Assembly (NCBI GenBank): GCA_029859505.1
Contig: JAOUCZ010000005.1
Location: 1 to 44,633, forward strand
Direction of reading: 5' to 3'
Length of the DNA: 44,633 nt
From: Lysobacterales bacterium
Lineage (GTDB): Bacteria > Pseudomonadota > Gammaproteobacteria > Xanthomonadales > SZUA-36
The notes under the pieces were generated by a model. It was not told the origin of the DNA. It saw nothing but the letters and a program-made list of their open reading frames with translations, and ran no database searches. Numbering within the stretch: position 1 is the stretch's first letter; the number at the start of each line of letters is the position of its first letter. This document shows positions 9,022 to 17,395 of this stretch, one piece after another. Made by a program: the position numbers and the translations under genes.

Positions 9022-9663
9022 TCATTCTTCCAACTCCATGGAAACTTGCCTGGGCACATGAACATCATGGCATGTGGAACAGGCCTGTGCGTCAAAATCG
9101 ATTGCCTCGCCCTTCACCAGTGTATGATTCCTGATGTCCTTTCGATGGCAACGGGAGCAGACCTTGTTCTGCGCTTCCATATCGCCCATTGGATCAGATT
9201 CTTCATGCGCACTGTGGCAATTTGAACAATTGGTTGCAGGCCTGTCGTGTGCGCTACCGATGAACACGATCTGCTTCTCACCCATGCTGTCATCGGCATG
9301 GCAAGAAAGACATGCCTGCAATTGTTCATCCCTTGGTGAGCCTCTTCTTCCCCGTGCAAACTGCGTGAGAAGCGGAAATCCTTTCCCGCCATGCGCACGT
9401 GAAATGTGAATGCTGCCCTTACCATGACAGGATTCACAACCGTGTGTCGCGGCAGGTGTGCCCTGGATATTCATATCAAAGTGTGGACTTGCAGCGATTG
9501 CGCGCATTTTCTCGCCGGAATGACAGCGCAGACAGGACTCTGATCCCTCTCTTGTAAAACTGGGTGTGCGGGTAGGCGCCTGGGCAGCTACCTCCGCAGC
9601 GGAGATACCCGAACTGTGACAAAGAAAAAACGGTGCCATGATGATGAAAATAGCAACTTTCAT
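9022..9663 (-). CDS. Exported six-haem cytochrome c (DmsE/MtrA-like) heading the nqr operon
   Basis: The protein has a signal peptide (ATG at 9663 giving MKVAIFIIMAPFFLCHSSG) and six CxxCH haem-binding motifs: CLRCH, CESCH, CLSCH, CSNCH, CSRCH and CSTCH. Additional histidines, such as those in SAHDRP and HSAHEE, could be distal ligands. The pattern resembles the DmsE/MtrA group of multihaem cytochromes, which usually have ten haems, so this is a shorter form. It would be periplasmic. The stop codon is 10 bases before nqrA and the same strand continues through nqrABCDEF, so it is probably the first gene of that operon. A GTG at 9675 is an alternative start. Linkage to Nqr is seen; electron exchange with it is only an inference. 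Confidence 0.88.
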   Translation of the reverse strand: MKVAIFIIMAPFFLCHSSGISAAEVAAQAPTRTPSFTREGSESCLRCHSGEKMRAIAASPHFDMNIQGTPAATHGCESCHGKGSIHISRAHGGKGFPLLTQFARGRRGSPRDEQLQACLSCHADDSMGEKQIVFIGSAHDRPATNCSNCHSAHEESDPMGDMEAQNKVCSRCHRKDIRNHTLVKGEAIDFDAQACSTCHDVHVPRQVSMELEE

Positions 9664-9894
9664 AAACCCCGGCACCCGCGTATTTTTATGAAAATGGCCA
9701 GATTATTATCTCCTTGTAACTGGTCATTACCGATAAGCCATTTTGAAGGGTTTATGTTTCTAATAAAACCCTTGGAAAGGTAAAGGATAGAAGCTATTTC
9801 AACTGAAATCTATCAATATTAACCAGATAAAAAGAGTGGAGTGTCTACACAGTAAATGTGTCCCTGCCGGCAAGGATTGCGAGACGGAACGCGG

Positions 9895-10113
9895 TTATAA
9901 AGCCAGCTCAAGAACCATCTCAACCAGCTCGTCTCTGGATATCACATTGTCATGATTCGTATCGAACTGTTTGAATATATCGCTGCTGAAATTTAAACCA
10001 TGTTGATGTAACAGGCTTTCGGCCAGGGAGACAAACTCGCCTTTCGATATTACACCATCATCATTAACGTCAAAGACATCAAATAGCTCGTTGACCAACT
10101 GTTCAGTATTCAT
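9895..10113 (-). CDS. Small EF-hand calcium-binding protein
   Basis: This 72-residue protein has two complete EF-hand loops, DVNDDGVISKGE and DTNHDNVISRDE, each with acidic residues at positions 1, 3, 5 and 12. There is no signal peptide, so it would be a cytoplasmic calmodulin-like calcium sensor or buffer. It stands alone, divergent from the polyphosphate kinase gene, with 132 bases between start codons. Partners are unknown. The gap from 9664 to the cytochrome side holds only an AT-rich promoter-like stretch. Confidence 0.85.
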   Translation of the reverse strand: MNTEQLVNELFDVFDVNDDGVISKGEFVSLAESLLHQHGLNFSSDIFKQFDTNHDNVISRDELVEMVLELAL

Positions 10114-10245
10114 ACTTCTGAGTTTATCTTAAAAATAAAATATTGCCAGTCTGTGAGGTACAAGCAAGAATAAAGATCGAATAAATACACCCTGCCCCAT
10201 TTTCTAGCTACAATAAATTAATCGGGATATTCAGAGGACTTCAAC

Positions 10246-11211
10246 GTGACACAACAGACAGCCCCTTCAACAGACAAAGCAATTGATATCGAACAATCCG
10301 AAAGTAATGACGCGGACATCAATGCACCTGAGCCCGAACCCCGGTTGACTGCTGAGGAGATTTTCAACCAAAGTACCGAACTGCAAGAGATGATCGAGCA
10401 GTTTGGCAGCAAGAAGATTCTTAAAACTGTTGAGTCAGCGGAGACTGAGAAGAGCCTGAAACCATTCCAGGCAGAGCTTATCCTGATGCAAAAATATTTG
10501 GAGCAATCCAAGCGCCGCATGATCATCCTGTTTGAAGGTCGTGATGCATCCGGCAAGGGCGGAACCATCCGCCGGGTCGCGCGTTACATGAACGAGAAAC
10601 ACTACCGTGTGGTCGCGCTTGGCAAACCAACCGAGGCCTCACGTACGCAATGGTTTTTCCAACGCTATGTTGAGCACTTCCCGCGCGGCGGAGAAGTCGT
10701 GTTGTTCGATCGCAGCTGGTATAACCGGGCGATGGTGGAACAGGTGTTTGGTTTTTGCACCCCGGAGGAATACAAGGCTTTCATGAAAGGCGTGGTTGGC
10801 TTTGAGAAAGACCTGGTTCGCCAGGGAACCATCCTGATCAAGCTGTACTTCAGTGTGACAAAGGCCGAACAGGCACGTCGATTTGACCGTCGCAAGAATG
10901 ACCCGTTGCGCCAGTGGAAATTGAGCGAGGTAGATTTACAGGCCCAGGAGCGTTGGGATGATTTCACCAACCAGAAGTACGAAATGCTCAAACGCACCCA
11001 CTCAAACCATGCGCCGTGGACGGTTATCCGTTCCAACAACAAACACGAGGCGCGTCTGAATGCATTGCGCACAATACTCAATTCGGTGCCCTATGAACGT
11101 GGCAACATGGACATCGATTTTGTGCCGAACCCCGAAGTGGTAATTTCCGGGTCACGGGAAGTCGAGCAAATGGAAGCGGAACGTATCCGGCGCGGTAAAT
11201 TTACCAACTAG
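10246..11211 (+). CDS. ppk2: Polyphosphate kinase 2 (PPK2)
   Basis: This 321-residue cytoplasmic enzyme belongs to the PPK2 P-loop kinase family, which moves phosphate between polyphosphate and nucleotides. The Walker A motif FEGRDASGKGG is followed by the lid-type RTQWFFQRYVEHFPRGGE, the Walker B-like VVLFDRSWYNRA and the arginine-rich KAEQARRFDRRKNDPLRQWKL. The single PPK2 domain and N-terminal extension fit class I enzymes, which mainly make NTP/NDP from polyphosphate, but the class is inferred. A GTG start with AGAGGA eight bases upstream is clear. It stands alone and converges on the transglutaminase-like gene. Confidence 0.94.
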   Translation: MTQQTAPSTDKAIDIEQSESNDADINAPEPEPRLTAEEIFNQSTELQEMIEQFGSKKILKTVESAETEKSLKPFQAELILMQKYLEQSKRRMIILFEGRDASGKGGTIRRVARYMNEKHYRVVALGKPTEASRTQWFFQRYVEHFPRGGEVVLFDRSWYNRAMVEQVFGFCTPEEYKAFMKGVVGFEKDLVRQGTILIKLYFSVTKAEQARRFDRRKNDPLRQWKLSEVDLQAQERWDDFTNQKYEMLKRTHSNHAPWTVIRSNNKHEARLNALRTILNSVPYERGNMDIDFVPNPEVVISGSREVEQMEAERIRRGKFTN

Positions 11212-11288
11212 ACAGCAGTTTTGCAGGGCTACGCCTGATCCACATGGACAGAATTCCTGCTGATTACTCACTGCTGCAAAAAAATGCG

Positions 11289-12011
11289 TTATCGAGAAAA
11301 CTCATCAACAACAGTGCCCCAGGCCTTTAGCCGCACCATGCTCACTAAGGAGTCACTTTTACCAAGAACATAGTCATGCAGGTGTTTTGCCACGGCAGGA
11401 TAGAAATCTGAACCGAAACGCTGCTTGATCTCTGTTGAGAATCTGGAATTGAGAAATTTGAAGGGACTTTTGATCAGCTTTTCGTCGACTTCCTGATCAT
11501 CCAGGTGCAAATACACTGCGGTTGAATGGGACATCGAGCGACGCGCTTTTTCTATCAATTGTTCATAGTGCTCGGGGTCACGACACACAACCACACTGAC
11601 TCTTTCTTTGCCCTGCGGCAACCAGACCCGGTTAAAGACCCCGTTAAACGGCTCTCTGAAACGATGCCTTTTTGATAATAAATCAGGACTGACATCGATC
11701 AGCCCAAACTTTGAATGGAGTAGCCAGTTGTGGCCATTGTTGTGATGAATTTCCTGCCCGATTCCAAAAGCCGGATTACCAGCAACCGGTCCCTGCACAA
11801 ACATGCACTTGCCATTGGCTATCTTTGGATAGATATCACCACTCTTTAACATCAGAGCCATTACCAGCGCGTGATCACGGCAGTTCCAACCCGTGTCAAA
11901 CTCACCATCGCTGTCTGTATAGCTATTGGAATAAAGCAGGTGATTGATTTCTTTCTTGAACGCGGCAGTACCCATCATGCGGGATTGATCAACTTGGTTT
12001 TTAACACCCAT
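11289..12011 (-). CDS. Transglutaminase-like (papain-fold) protein of unknown function
   Basis: I do not recognise a named family. The 240-residue protein has the ordered residues of a Cys-His-Asp triad: Cys44 in GWNCRDHALVMALML, His94 in NGHNWLL and Asp106 in GLIDVSPD. This arrangement is that of transglutaminase/NlpC-like cysteine peptidases. No signal peptide is seen. It lies 136 bases downstream of hipA on the same strand and could be read through from the hipBA promoter. The C-terminal third is predicted helical. Function as a protease, amidase or transferase is an inference. A short tandem repeat lies between it and hipA. Confidence 0.7.
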   Translation of the reverse strand: MGVKNQVDQSRMMGTAAFKKEINHLLYSNSYTDSDGEFDTGWNCRDHALVMALMLKSGDIYPKIANGKCMFVQGPVAGNPAFGIGQEIHHNNGHNWLLHSKFGLIDVSPDLLSKRHRFREPFNGVFNRVWLPQGKERVSVVVCRDPEHYEQLIEKARRSMSHSTAVYLHLDDQEVDEKLIKSPFKFLNSRFSTEIKQRFGSDFYPAVAKHLHDYVLGKSDSLVSMVRLKAWGTVVDEFSR

Positions 12012-12081
12012 TTCGTGCTCTTTGTGCCTTTGCAGCGATTAGTGCATGTCACTCATTGCCTGGTTTTTTCGGTCACCCGCT

Positions 12082-12121
12082 CCATTCAACAAGTGCCATT
12101 CAACAAGTTCCATTCAACAAG
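12082..12121. repeat. 14-bp tandem repeat, three copies
   Basis: CCATTCAACAAG occurs three times at 12082, 12096 and 12110, each copy followed by a variable dinucleotide (TG, TT, then GT). It sits in the 136-base gap between hipA and the downstream gene. Confidence 0.8.
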
Positions 12122-12147
12122 GTTGATTGATTGTATCACCGGAGCGA

Positions 12148-13458
12148 TTAAAGGGGGAAAGGGTCCAAACGTAATTGCCGATAGATATTCGCGCTAGTTT
12201 GCTTGGTTAAGCCGGCATCCTTTGCATATTCCCGCCAGTTGGAAACGACATCCTGGATTTCACCGATAATCAGTTTTTCCTGTCCGCGTTTCATCAAAGC
12301 CACATTGGCGCAACGCTTGAAATCGTCCAGGGTAAAATCATCGCGTTTACCGTTGATGGTCATCTGGTGGGTGGAAGTCCAGGCACCGGTTGGATTAAAG
12401 CTATAAGTCATATCGTAGGCTGGTGACAGGCTCCACCTGCCCTTCTTATCCATTAAAAAAGCGATATTCTTGACGTGATCATCCTGGTTTCGTATGACAA
12501 TATTGAACACCATGCGGCGAAACTGTTGCTCAATTGCACTCATGGGCAAGCCCAATTGCCTGATGGTCATCAAGGCCTGCTCATAGCTGTAAGCACCCGC
12601 GAGGTTGAAATCAAAGTGTGCCAGGGAACCCAGTGACTGCATGTGGAGTTTTTGTCCTTCATTGCTGCGGTCAAATCTCCTGGTCATGAAATGCCTGCGG
12701 TCGTTTTCCTCAAACAGACGGCACTCGGTCATCTCGATACCGCAGTCCCTGGCCATCAAATAGCAGGCGTACTCTATAGAACCATAGCCCTTTGGATCCT
12801 CAAGTTCCTTGTCACGATTACCCTGAACGCCGTCGAACTTAAGCAGCCAGTATTCAAAACCATCCCCGGCATCAACCTGTCCCGAGCGGACTTCATTTGT
12901 GTCCGGATTCCAGGCGATAAGCGCCTTGGCGCGAGCCCCGCCGGCGGAAGTACCAATACGTAAAATATCAGCCAGTGCCCTTTTCTTGCCTCTTTCTGAA
13001 AATGAAACTTTGAGATGGTTGCGTTGGCTGAGAATTTCAGAGGCGAGTTCTACCAGCTTGTCAATTTGAATGTTGTTTGCCTTGCGCGCTTTTGGCCCGA
13101 TGACAGGAGAGAACTCCAATGCACCCATTCCACGCCGACCGATGTAACACAAACGCTCAATTGCATTGAAGGAATCTGGTGAACGCCCTTGTGTCGCAAG
13201 CCATGTGTCGATCAATGCGTTGCCAAACCGGTCGGGCAATGAATCTGCCAGTAGACCAGGCAAACCGTGAAATGATTTACGGGGCAGTTCAGGGAATGAA
13301 TAAACACGGGTTGACAGCGGCATGGTCAGCGGCGAGACCTCAATGCCACTGCCTGCAAATGCAGGATCATATTCAAAGGATGCTATGTCATCACCCTCAC
13401 CCAGAACAACGGCTCCAATTTTCCTCCCCCAAAGCCTGACCCAGGCTTCGGAGCTCAC
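12148..13458 (-). CDS. hipA: HipA family serine/threonine kinase toxin
   Basis: This 436-residue HipA-type kinase is the toxin of a type II toxin-antitoxin pair. The N-terminal HipA subdomain (about residues 5-110) is followed by the kinase core. The core shows the P-loop GTSAGGARAK (169-178), the catalytic loop NQDDH (324-328) and the metal-binding SPAYDM (345-350). Classical HipA phosphorylates glutamyl-tRNA synthetase and triggers persistence; the target of this homologue is not known. The GTG start overlaps the hipB stop as GTGA, typical of coupled antitoxin-toxin translation. All catalytic motifs appear intact. Confidence 0.93.
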   Translation of the reverse strand: MSSEAWVRLWGRKIGAVVLGEGDDIASFEYDPAFAGSGIEVSPLTMPLSTRVYSFPELPRKSFHGLPGLLADSLPDRFGNALIDTWLATQGRSPDSFNAIERLCYIGRRGMGALEFSPVIGPKARKANNIQIDKLVELASEILSQRNHLKVSFSERGKKRALADILRIGTSAGGARAKALIAWNPDTNEVRSGQVDAGDGFEYWLLKFDGVQGNRDKELEDPKGYGSIEYACYLMARDCGIEMTECRLFEENDRRHFMTRRFDRSNEGQKLHMQSLGSLAHFDFNLAGAYSYEQALMTIRQLGLPMSAIEQQFRRMVFNIVIRNQDDHVKNIAFLMDKKGRWSLSPAYDMTYSFNPTGAWTSTHQMTINGKRDDFTLDDFKRCANVALMKRGQEKLIIGEIQDVVSNWREYAKDAGLTKQTSANIYRQLRLDPFPL

Positions 13459-13805
13459 TGGTCATCACCCCAGGTCCACGACTCTTCTTTATCCGACCCC
13501 CGGCCACGCGAGGATGCTCGTTTGCGTTCCTTTCCCTTTCTTGTCATCACCTCAATTGGGGTCGGTTTTGATTCCGGTAGAATTTGATCCAGTTTTGGCA
13601 AAAGATCCAGCACCCGGAACAGACGAATGATCGTGGTCAGCTGCGCTGTCGCACCAGCCTCCACACGCTCAAGTGTTCGCTTGCCAACGCCCGCTTCTTT
13701 GGCCAGTGCTGCCTGGGTCAGGTTAAATTCCAGCCTGCGTCTGACCAGGCGATCACCTATTTCTACAAGAATGGCCTCATCTGTAAGCGTATCTTCTATC
13801 TTCAT
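13455..13805 (-). CDS. hipB: HipB-like XRE/Cro helix-turn-helix antitoxin
   Basis: The 116-residue protein has a Cro/C1-type HTH at about residues 17-70, with LTQAALAKEAGVGKRTLERV as the DNA-binding helices. A charged, disordered tail (KGKERKRASSRGRGSDKEE) follows. Such antitoxins bind and neutralise HipA and repress their own promoter. AAGGCG precedes the ATG. Three matching palindromes upstream are the likely operators. The basic/acidic tail is longer than in E. coli HipB. Confidence 0.9.
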   Translation of the reverse strand: MKIEDTLTDEAILVEIGDRLVRRRLEFNLTQAALAKEAGVGKRTLERVEAGATAQLTTIIRLFRVLDLLPKLDQILPESKPTPIEVMTRKGKERKRASSRGRGSDKEESWTWGDDQ

Positions 13806-13847
13806 GTTCGCCTTATGTTGCGATATAAATACCTATAATAGCATATT

Positions 13848-13863
13848 TCGTTATATATTACGA
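13848..13863. promoter_or_regulatory. Predicted HipB operator 1 (TCGTTATATATTACGA)
   Basis: A 16-bp imperfect palindrome with TCG/CGA ends around an AT core. It is the copy nearest to hipB, 43 bases before its start codon, and would overlap its promoter. Two close copies follow at 13894 and 13934. Confidence 0.7.
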
Positions 13864-13893
13864 CTTAGCAGAAAACCATGAACGTGTCTTATT

Positions 13894-13909
13894 TCGTCAT
13901 ATATAGCGA
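13894..13909. promoter_or_regulatory. Predicted HipB operator 2 (TCGTCATATATAGCGA)
   Basis: Second copy of the 16-bp palindrome, 46 bases from the first start to start, with the same TCG(N)10CGA frame. Confidence 0.68.
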
Positions 13910-13933
13910 TAAATGATGTTTTTATTTATTTTA

Positions 13934-13949
13934 TCGCAATATATTACGA
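13934..13949. promoter_or_regulatory. Predicted HipB operator 3 (TCGCAATATATTACGA)
   Basis: Third copy, 40 bases from the second. Spaced copies suggest cooperative binding or DNA bending, as known for E. coli HipB. Confidence 0.68.
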
Positions 13950-14021
13950 ATTGATGATAAATCACCTGCATCATCTATTTTTAAATACATTTATAAAGCA
14001 AGGGGGCCGGGTCGGCTTTTT

Positions 14022-14795
14022 CTAAATCGAACGAATAATCCCACCTTCAACCCGCTGGGCACTTCCATTGATAGCTCCGTTTAGCGCCAAAAATACGACT
14101 GCATGCGCGACCTCCTTCACATCAACAAAACGCTGCAGCAGTGACGTTGGTTCATGTTCGGCAAAATAATTGTCGATTAACTCCTGCGATGGCTTGCCTT
14201 CTTCAGCAGCAAGACCATCAAAGTACTTTTCAACACCTTCGGTCCAGGTTGGGCCAGGTAACACCGAGTTGACGGTTATCCGGGTACCCTTGCTGAGCTC
14301 GGCCAAGCCGCGGGAGAGAGACACAAGGGAGGTTTTTGTCATGGAATAATGGACCATCTGCGGCAATGGCTTAATTGCCGCCTCGCTGGATACATTGATG
14401 ATCCGGCCGTAATTGTTTTCCTGCATCGAAGGCATCAAAGCCCTGCAAAGCCGCACAACACTCATTACATTGACCTGGAAATATCTAAGCCATTCTTCAT
14501 CATCAATATTGAAAAACTCTTCAACACCAAAAATTCCTGCATTGTTGACCAACACCTCTACCGGGCCCAATTCGGCCAGCTGCTCAAGCACACTGTCACA
14601 ACCTTCAGCAGAACCCAGATCACCATCAACACACGCGAATGCACCAATAGATTCCTTAACACTTTCAAGCTCAGAGCGACTGCGTCCGTGTATCACGACC
14701 CGTGCATTCTTATCAATGAATGCCTCGGCTATGGCCTTGCCTATTCCTTTGGTTGAGCCTGTAACCAGGGTGAGTTTGTTGCTTAAATCGGACAT
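14022..14795 (-). CDS. SDR family NAD(P)-dependent oxidoreductase
   Basis: This classical short-chain dehydrogenase/reductase has 257 residues. The cofactor motif TGSTKGIG lies near residue 12, NNAG near residue 84, and the catalytic Ser-Tyr-Lys is in NVSSEAA and YSMTKTSL. The C-terminal [10 protein letters not shown] is usual. The substrate cannot be deduced; the family reduces or oxidises hydroxyl/keto groups with NAD(P)(H). It appears monocistronic, with an RBS (AAGGAG on the minus strand, read from about 14809) upstream. The following 14796-15018 gap has no further gene. Confidence 0.9.
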   Translation of the reverse strand: MSDLSNKLTLVTGSTKGIGKAIAEAFIDKNARVVIHGRSRSELESVKESIGAFACVDGDLGSAEGCDSVLEQLAELGPVEVLVNNAGIFGVEEFFNIDDEEWLRYFQVNVMSVVRLCRALMPSMQENNYGRIINVSSEAAIKPLPQMVHYSMTKTSLVSLSRGLAELSKGTRITVNSVLPGPTWTEGVEKYFDGLAAEEGKPSQELIDNYFAEHEPTSLLQRFVDVKEVAHAVVFLALNGAINGSAQRVEGGIIRSI

Positions 14796-14965
14796 CTATT
14801 ACTCCTTGAAGGTTTGGTAGCAATCCCATTCTACTCACCAAAAGCAGTGAAAAAATGAAAAAAAGGGCTGGAGACATTTACTCCGGATAGAATACTACAC
14901 TACACGCCCGCAACCCTGCCCGGTAGCGCACCTGGTTTTGAATCAGTTGTCCGGGATTTTGAATA

Positions 14966-14992
14966 TCGTCGGGCAGTCGATTTTTGCGACGA
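14966..14992 (+). other. Stem-loop upstream of the queuosine-precursor transporter RBS
   Basis: TCGTCG (14966-14971) pairs with CGACGA (14987-14992) around a 15-base loop, just before GAAGGAG. It could influence translation of the downstream gene. I do not see a consensus preQ1 aptamer, so no riboswitch is claimed. Confidence 0.35.
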
Positions 14993-15018
14993 CTTGAAGG
15001 AGATTCTGTCAAAACCTG

Positions 15019-15735
15019 ATGACTGAGTTTTTCAACCAACACCAGCTTTTGCTGTGGATTCTCACGGTCTTTACAGATCTCAGTTTTGCCGTGCTCTGTT
15101 ACCGCTTGTTCGGGCGTACCGGTCTTTATGGCGTGATTATCTTTAGCCTGCTGCTGGCCAACATCATGGGGCCAAAACTAACAGTGATTGCCGGCCTGCA
15201 GACCAGCATGGGGGTGATTCTTTATTCCAGTATATTTTTCGCAACCGATCTTCTCAGCGAGAAATACGGCCAGGCCGAGGCCCAGCGTGCCGTTCTGCTC
15301 GGTTTTTTTGTCAGTATTGCGCTGGTGGTGATGACACAGATCAGCATGCTTTTTCTGCCATCTGCGATGCCGCAGACATCCGCATTTGCCCAATCTGTAC
15401 ACGCTGCGACCATCACTCTATTCGACTACACACCTCGCTTTGTTTTTGGCTCGTTACTGGCCTATCTGATCAGCCAATCTTTTGACGTATGGGTTTTCCA
15501 CCGCATTCGAAATGCAACCAATGGACGTCATCTCTGGTTGCGAAATACCGGTTCAACCTTGCTGTCGCAAACGGTTGACACATTGATCTACGGACTGGTC
15601 GTTTGGTGGGGCCTGGTGGACCTGGTCACAGCACTACAGTTGGCCGGCGCAAAGTATGTCTTCAAATTTGCCATTGCCGTAATCGATACACCGTTTATCT
15701 ATTGGGCCTGCCGCTGGAAACGGCGCCCGGATTAA
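15019..15735 (+). CDS. yhhQ: Queuosine precursor transporter (YhhQ/VUT family)
   Basis: This 238-residue polytopic membrane protein has about six helices and the vitamin-uptake-like (PF02592) pattern. Visible family segments are ANIMGPKLT, FFATDLLSEKYG and LLSQTVDTLIYGLVVW near the C terminus. Members import queuine or preQ0/preQ1 for tRNA queuosine. The ATG at 15019 is 16 bases after GGAG, which is long; CTG at 15016 is the only nearby in-frame alternative. It is followed 19 bases later by the DUF3089 gene on the same strand, so the two may be co-transcribed. Confidence 0.88.
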   Translation: MTEFFNQHQLLLWILTVFTDLSFAVLCYRLFGRTGLYGVIIFSLLLANIMGPKLTVIAGLQTSMGVILYSSIFFATDLLSEKYGQAEAQRAVLLGFFVSIALVVMTQISMLFLPSAMPQTSAFAQSVHAATITLFDYTPRFVFGSLLAYLISQSFDVWVFHRIRNATNGRHLWLRNTGSTLLSQTVDTLIYGLVVWWGLVDLVTALQLAGAKYVFKFAIAVIDTPFIYWACRWKRRPD

Positions 15736-15754
15736 GGAAAGGAAAAACAGAACC

Positions 15755-16810
15755 ATGAAAAAGCGAGCCTGGATCATTGGCGGACTCATCGCAGCAGCAT
15801 TGCTTGTTGGTTTTATATACAAGGACCTGGTGATGCTCATGGTGTTCAAAACCTGGGTTAAGCCAGCAACGACATTTGCCGAAACGGCGGCGCCATCGGC
15901 ACCGGACTATTCCAACCCGGAGCATTGGGCAGCCTTACCAGACCGCGAGGATGCTGCTGACTTCACACCGGAAGGTGTCAGCGACGGCCAGGCCAATGCC
16001 GCTGTAGACGTGTTCTTTGTGCATCCGACTACTTTTTTGAGCAGCGCTGGCTGGAATGCACCCATGGGTGATCTGGCCTCCGGTAACTGGGTCGATAATG
16101 CGGTGATGCCTGCTCAGGCGAGTGTGTTTAACGGTTCAGCACGGGTGTTCGCCCCGCGTTACCGCCAGGCGCAGATCTATGTGTTTTTTGCGCTCGAAGA
16201 TGGCGGCAATGATGCATTGGAGCTTGCCTATACCGATGTCGAAGCGGCATTTGAACACTACCTGGCCGAATACAACAACGGCCGGCCGTTTATCGTCGCC
16301 GGCCACAGCCAGGGAGCTCTGCATGTACGCTGGTTGCTGGAACACAAGATCAGCGGCACGCAACTACTGGAGCGAATGGTAGCTGCTTATCCGGTTGGGT
16401 ATCCCATGGGCATTAGTGAACTGGCCGCATCGATTCCTGACATACCCGTATGTAATTCAGCTACCCAGACCAGCTGCCTTTTGACCTGGAATACCATCGG
16501 TGATGGTTACCGCCCGCTTCTGCCAACCCAGGGCAAGGTATGTGTTAACCCGCTGACGTGGACCCCTGAGGGCGCTGGCACATTCGAGGATAATGAAGGC
16601 GCCCTGTCAATTGTTTCAAACACAGTCATACCCAACGCCGCGGATGGCGCATGTGAAAACGGTATGCTCTATGTCAGCGAGATACGCACAGATGCATATG
16701 ACGACCTGCCCAATATGGGCAAAGGCAATCATCACCTGCTCGACTATGGCCTGTACTGGTTGAACATACGCAAGAATGTGGCTGAGCGTGTGGCGGCTTT
16801 TAATCAGTAG
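15755..16810 (+). CDS. DUF3089 alpha/beta-hydrolase-like protein
   Basis: This 351-residue protein has an N-terminal membrane anchor (residues 7-28) and a DUF3089 domain, an alpha/beta-hydrolase relative. Family features are DVFFVHPTTFLSS near the start and the nucleophile elbow VAGHSQGALHVRWLL with Ser as likely nucleophile. A late LDYGLYWLNIRKN carries conserved aromatic residues. It would face the periplasm. The natural ester or peptide substrate is unknown. AGGAAAGG upstream is the RBS. It converges on the DUF4920 gene with 10 bases between stops. Confidence 0.88.
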   Translation: MKKRAWIIGGLIAAALLVGFIYKDLVMLMVFKTWVKPATTFAETAAPSAPDYSNPEHWAALPDREDAADFTPEGVSDGQANAAVDVFFVHPTTFLSSAGWNAPMGDLASGNWVDNAVMPAQASVFNGSARVFAPRYRQAQIYVFFALEDGGNDALELAYTDVEAAFEHYLAEYNNGRPFIVAGHSQGALHVRWLLEHKISGTQLLERMVAAYPVGYPMGISELAASIPDIPVCNSATQTSCLLTWNTIGDGYRPLLPTQGKVCVNPLTWTPEGAGTFEDNEGALSIVSNTVIPNAADGACENGMLYVSEIRTDAYDDLPNMGKGNHHLLDYGLYWLNIRKNVAERVAAFNQ

Positions 16811-16820
16811 GGATTTGTTG

Positions 16821-17336
16821 TTAACCCTTGGGGATACTGATTGCTGTAGCGACGATAGAATACTCGAACTTCTCGGGCGCTGCTGCAGCCTTTTCTCCTA
16901 AGTCGGCACTGTAGTGCTCTGCTTGTTCCTTGCTCACACTCTTGCGGGAGAAGGTACCCAAAAGCACAACATCTTTACCACCGGAATCCGTAGGAATGAA
17001 GAAACCGTAGTCTTTGAAAGTCACCCGGGCCGTCGATGCGCCTTCATTGGCAACAAAAAAACAGCCCTTCTTCTGACAGACTTTGGCAATGCGTGTTTCA
17101 ACCAGCACTTCCTGATCCAGGTATTTGTCGTTGTCGCCCATCAGCTCACCAAGACTCAACGGTGATCCGCCCTCCGGCAGCTTACTGCCAAAGACCTCGT
17201 GGGTAGCTGTCACCTCAAAGGGTTCCGACAATCGCTTCACTTCGTTTTCCGCTGCAAAAAGCCCTGGGGCAAACCCGATAACCATGAAGGTGAGCAACGC
17301 TGGAAATAACCGTGGGTTGAAATACGCAATTTTCAT
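16821..17336 (-). CDS. Secreted DUF4920 domain protein
   Basis: This 171-residue protein has a clear signal peptide (residues 1-28, ending GLFAAEN) and a C-terminal DUF4920 domain (about residues 45-140). It contains the pair KVCQKKGCFFV, whose two cysteines could form a disulfide or bind metal, followed by VTFKDYGFFIPTDSGG. The family is small, OB-fold-like and periplasmic, and its role is not established. The gene is monocistronic. Confidence 0.8.
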   Translation of the reverse strand: MKIAYFNPRLFPALLTFMVIGFAPGLFAAENEVKRLSEPFEVTATHEVFGSKLPEGGSPLSLGELMGDNDKYLDQEVLVETRIAKVCQKKGCFFVANEGASTARVTFKDYGFFIPTDSGGKDVVLLGTFSRKSVSKEQAEHYSADLGEKAAAAPEKFEYSIVATAISIPKG

Positions 17337-17395
17337 GCAAAATGCCTCCTGTTTGATCGCGTATTGTAATACACGGAAAGCTCTGGACGCCCTGA

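Noticed and set aside
9012-9095. Extended N terminus of NqrA
   Set aside because: It would overlap the cytochrome gene by over 70 bases and does not match the family N terminus.
14820-15018. A preQ1 riboswitch before the queuosine-precursor transporter
   Set aside because: No conserved aptamer core could be recognised; only a simple 6-bp stem-loop is present.
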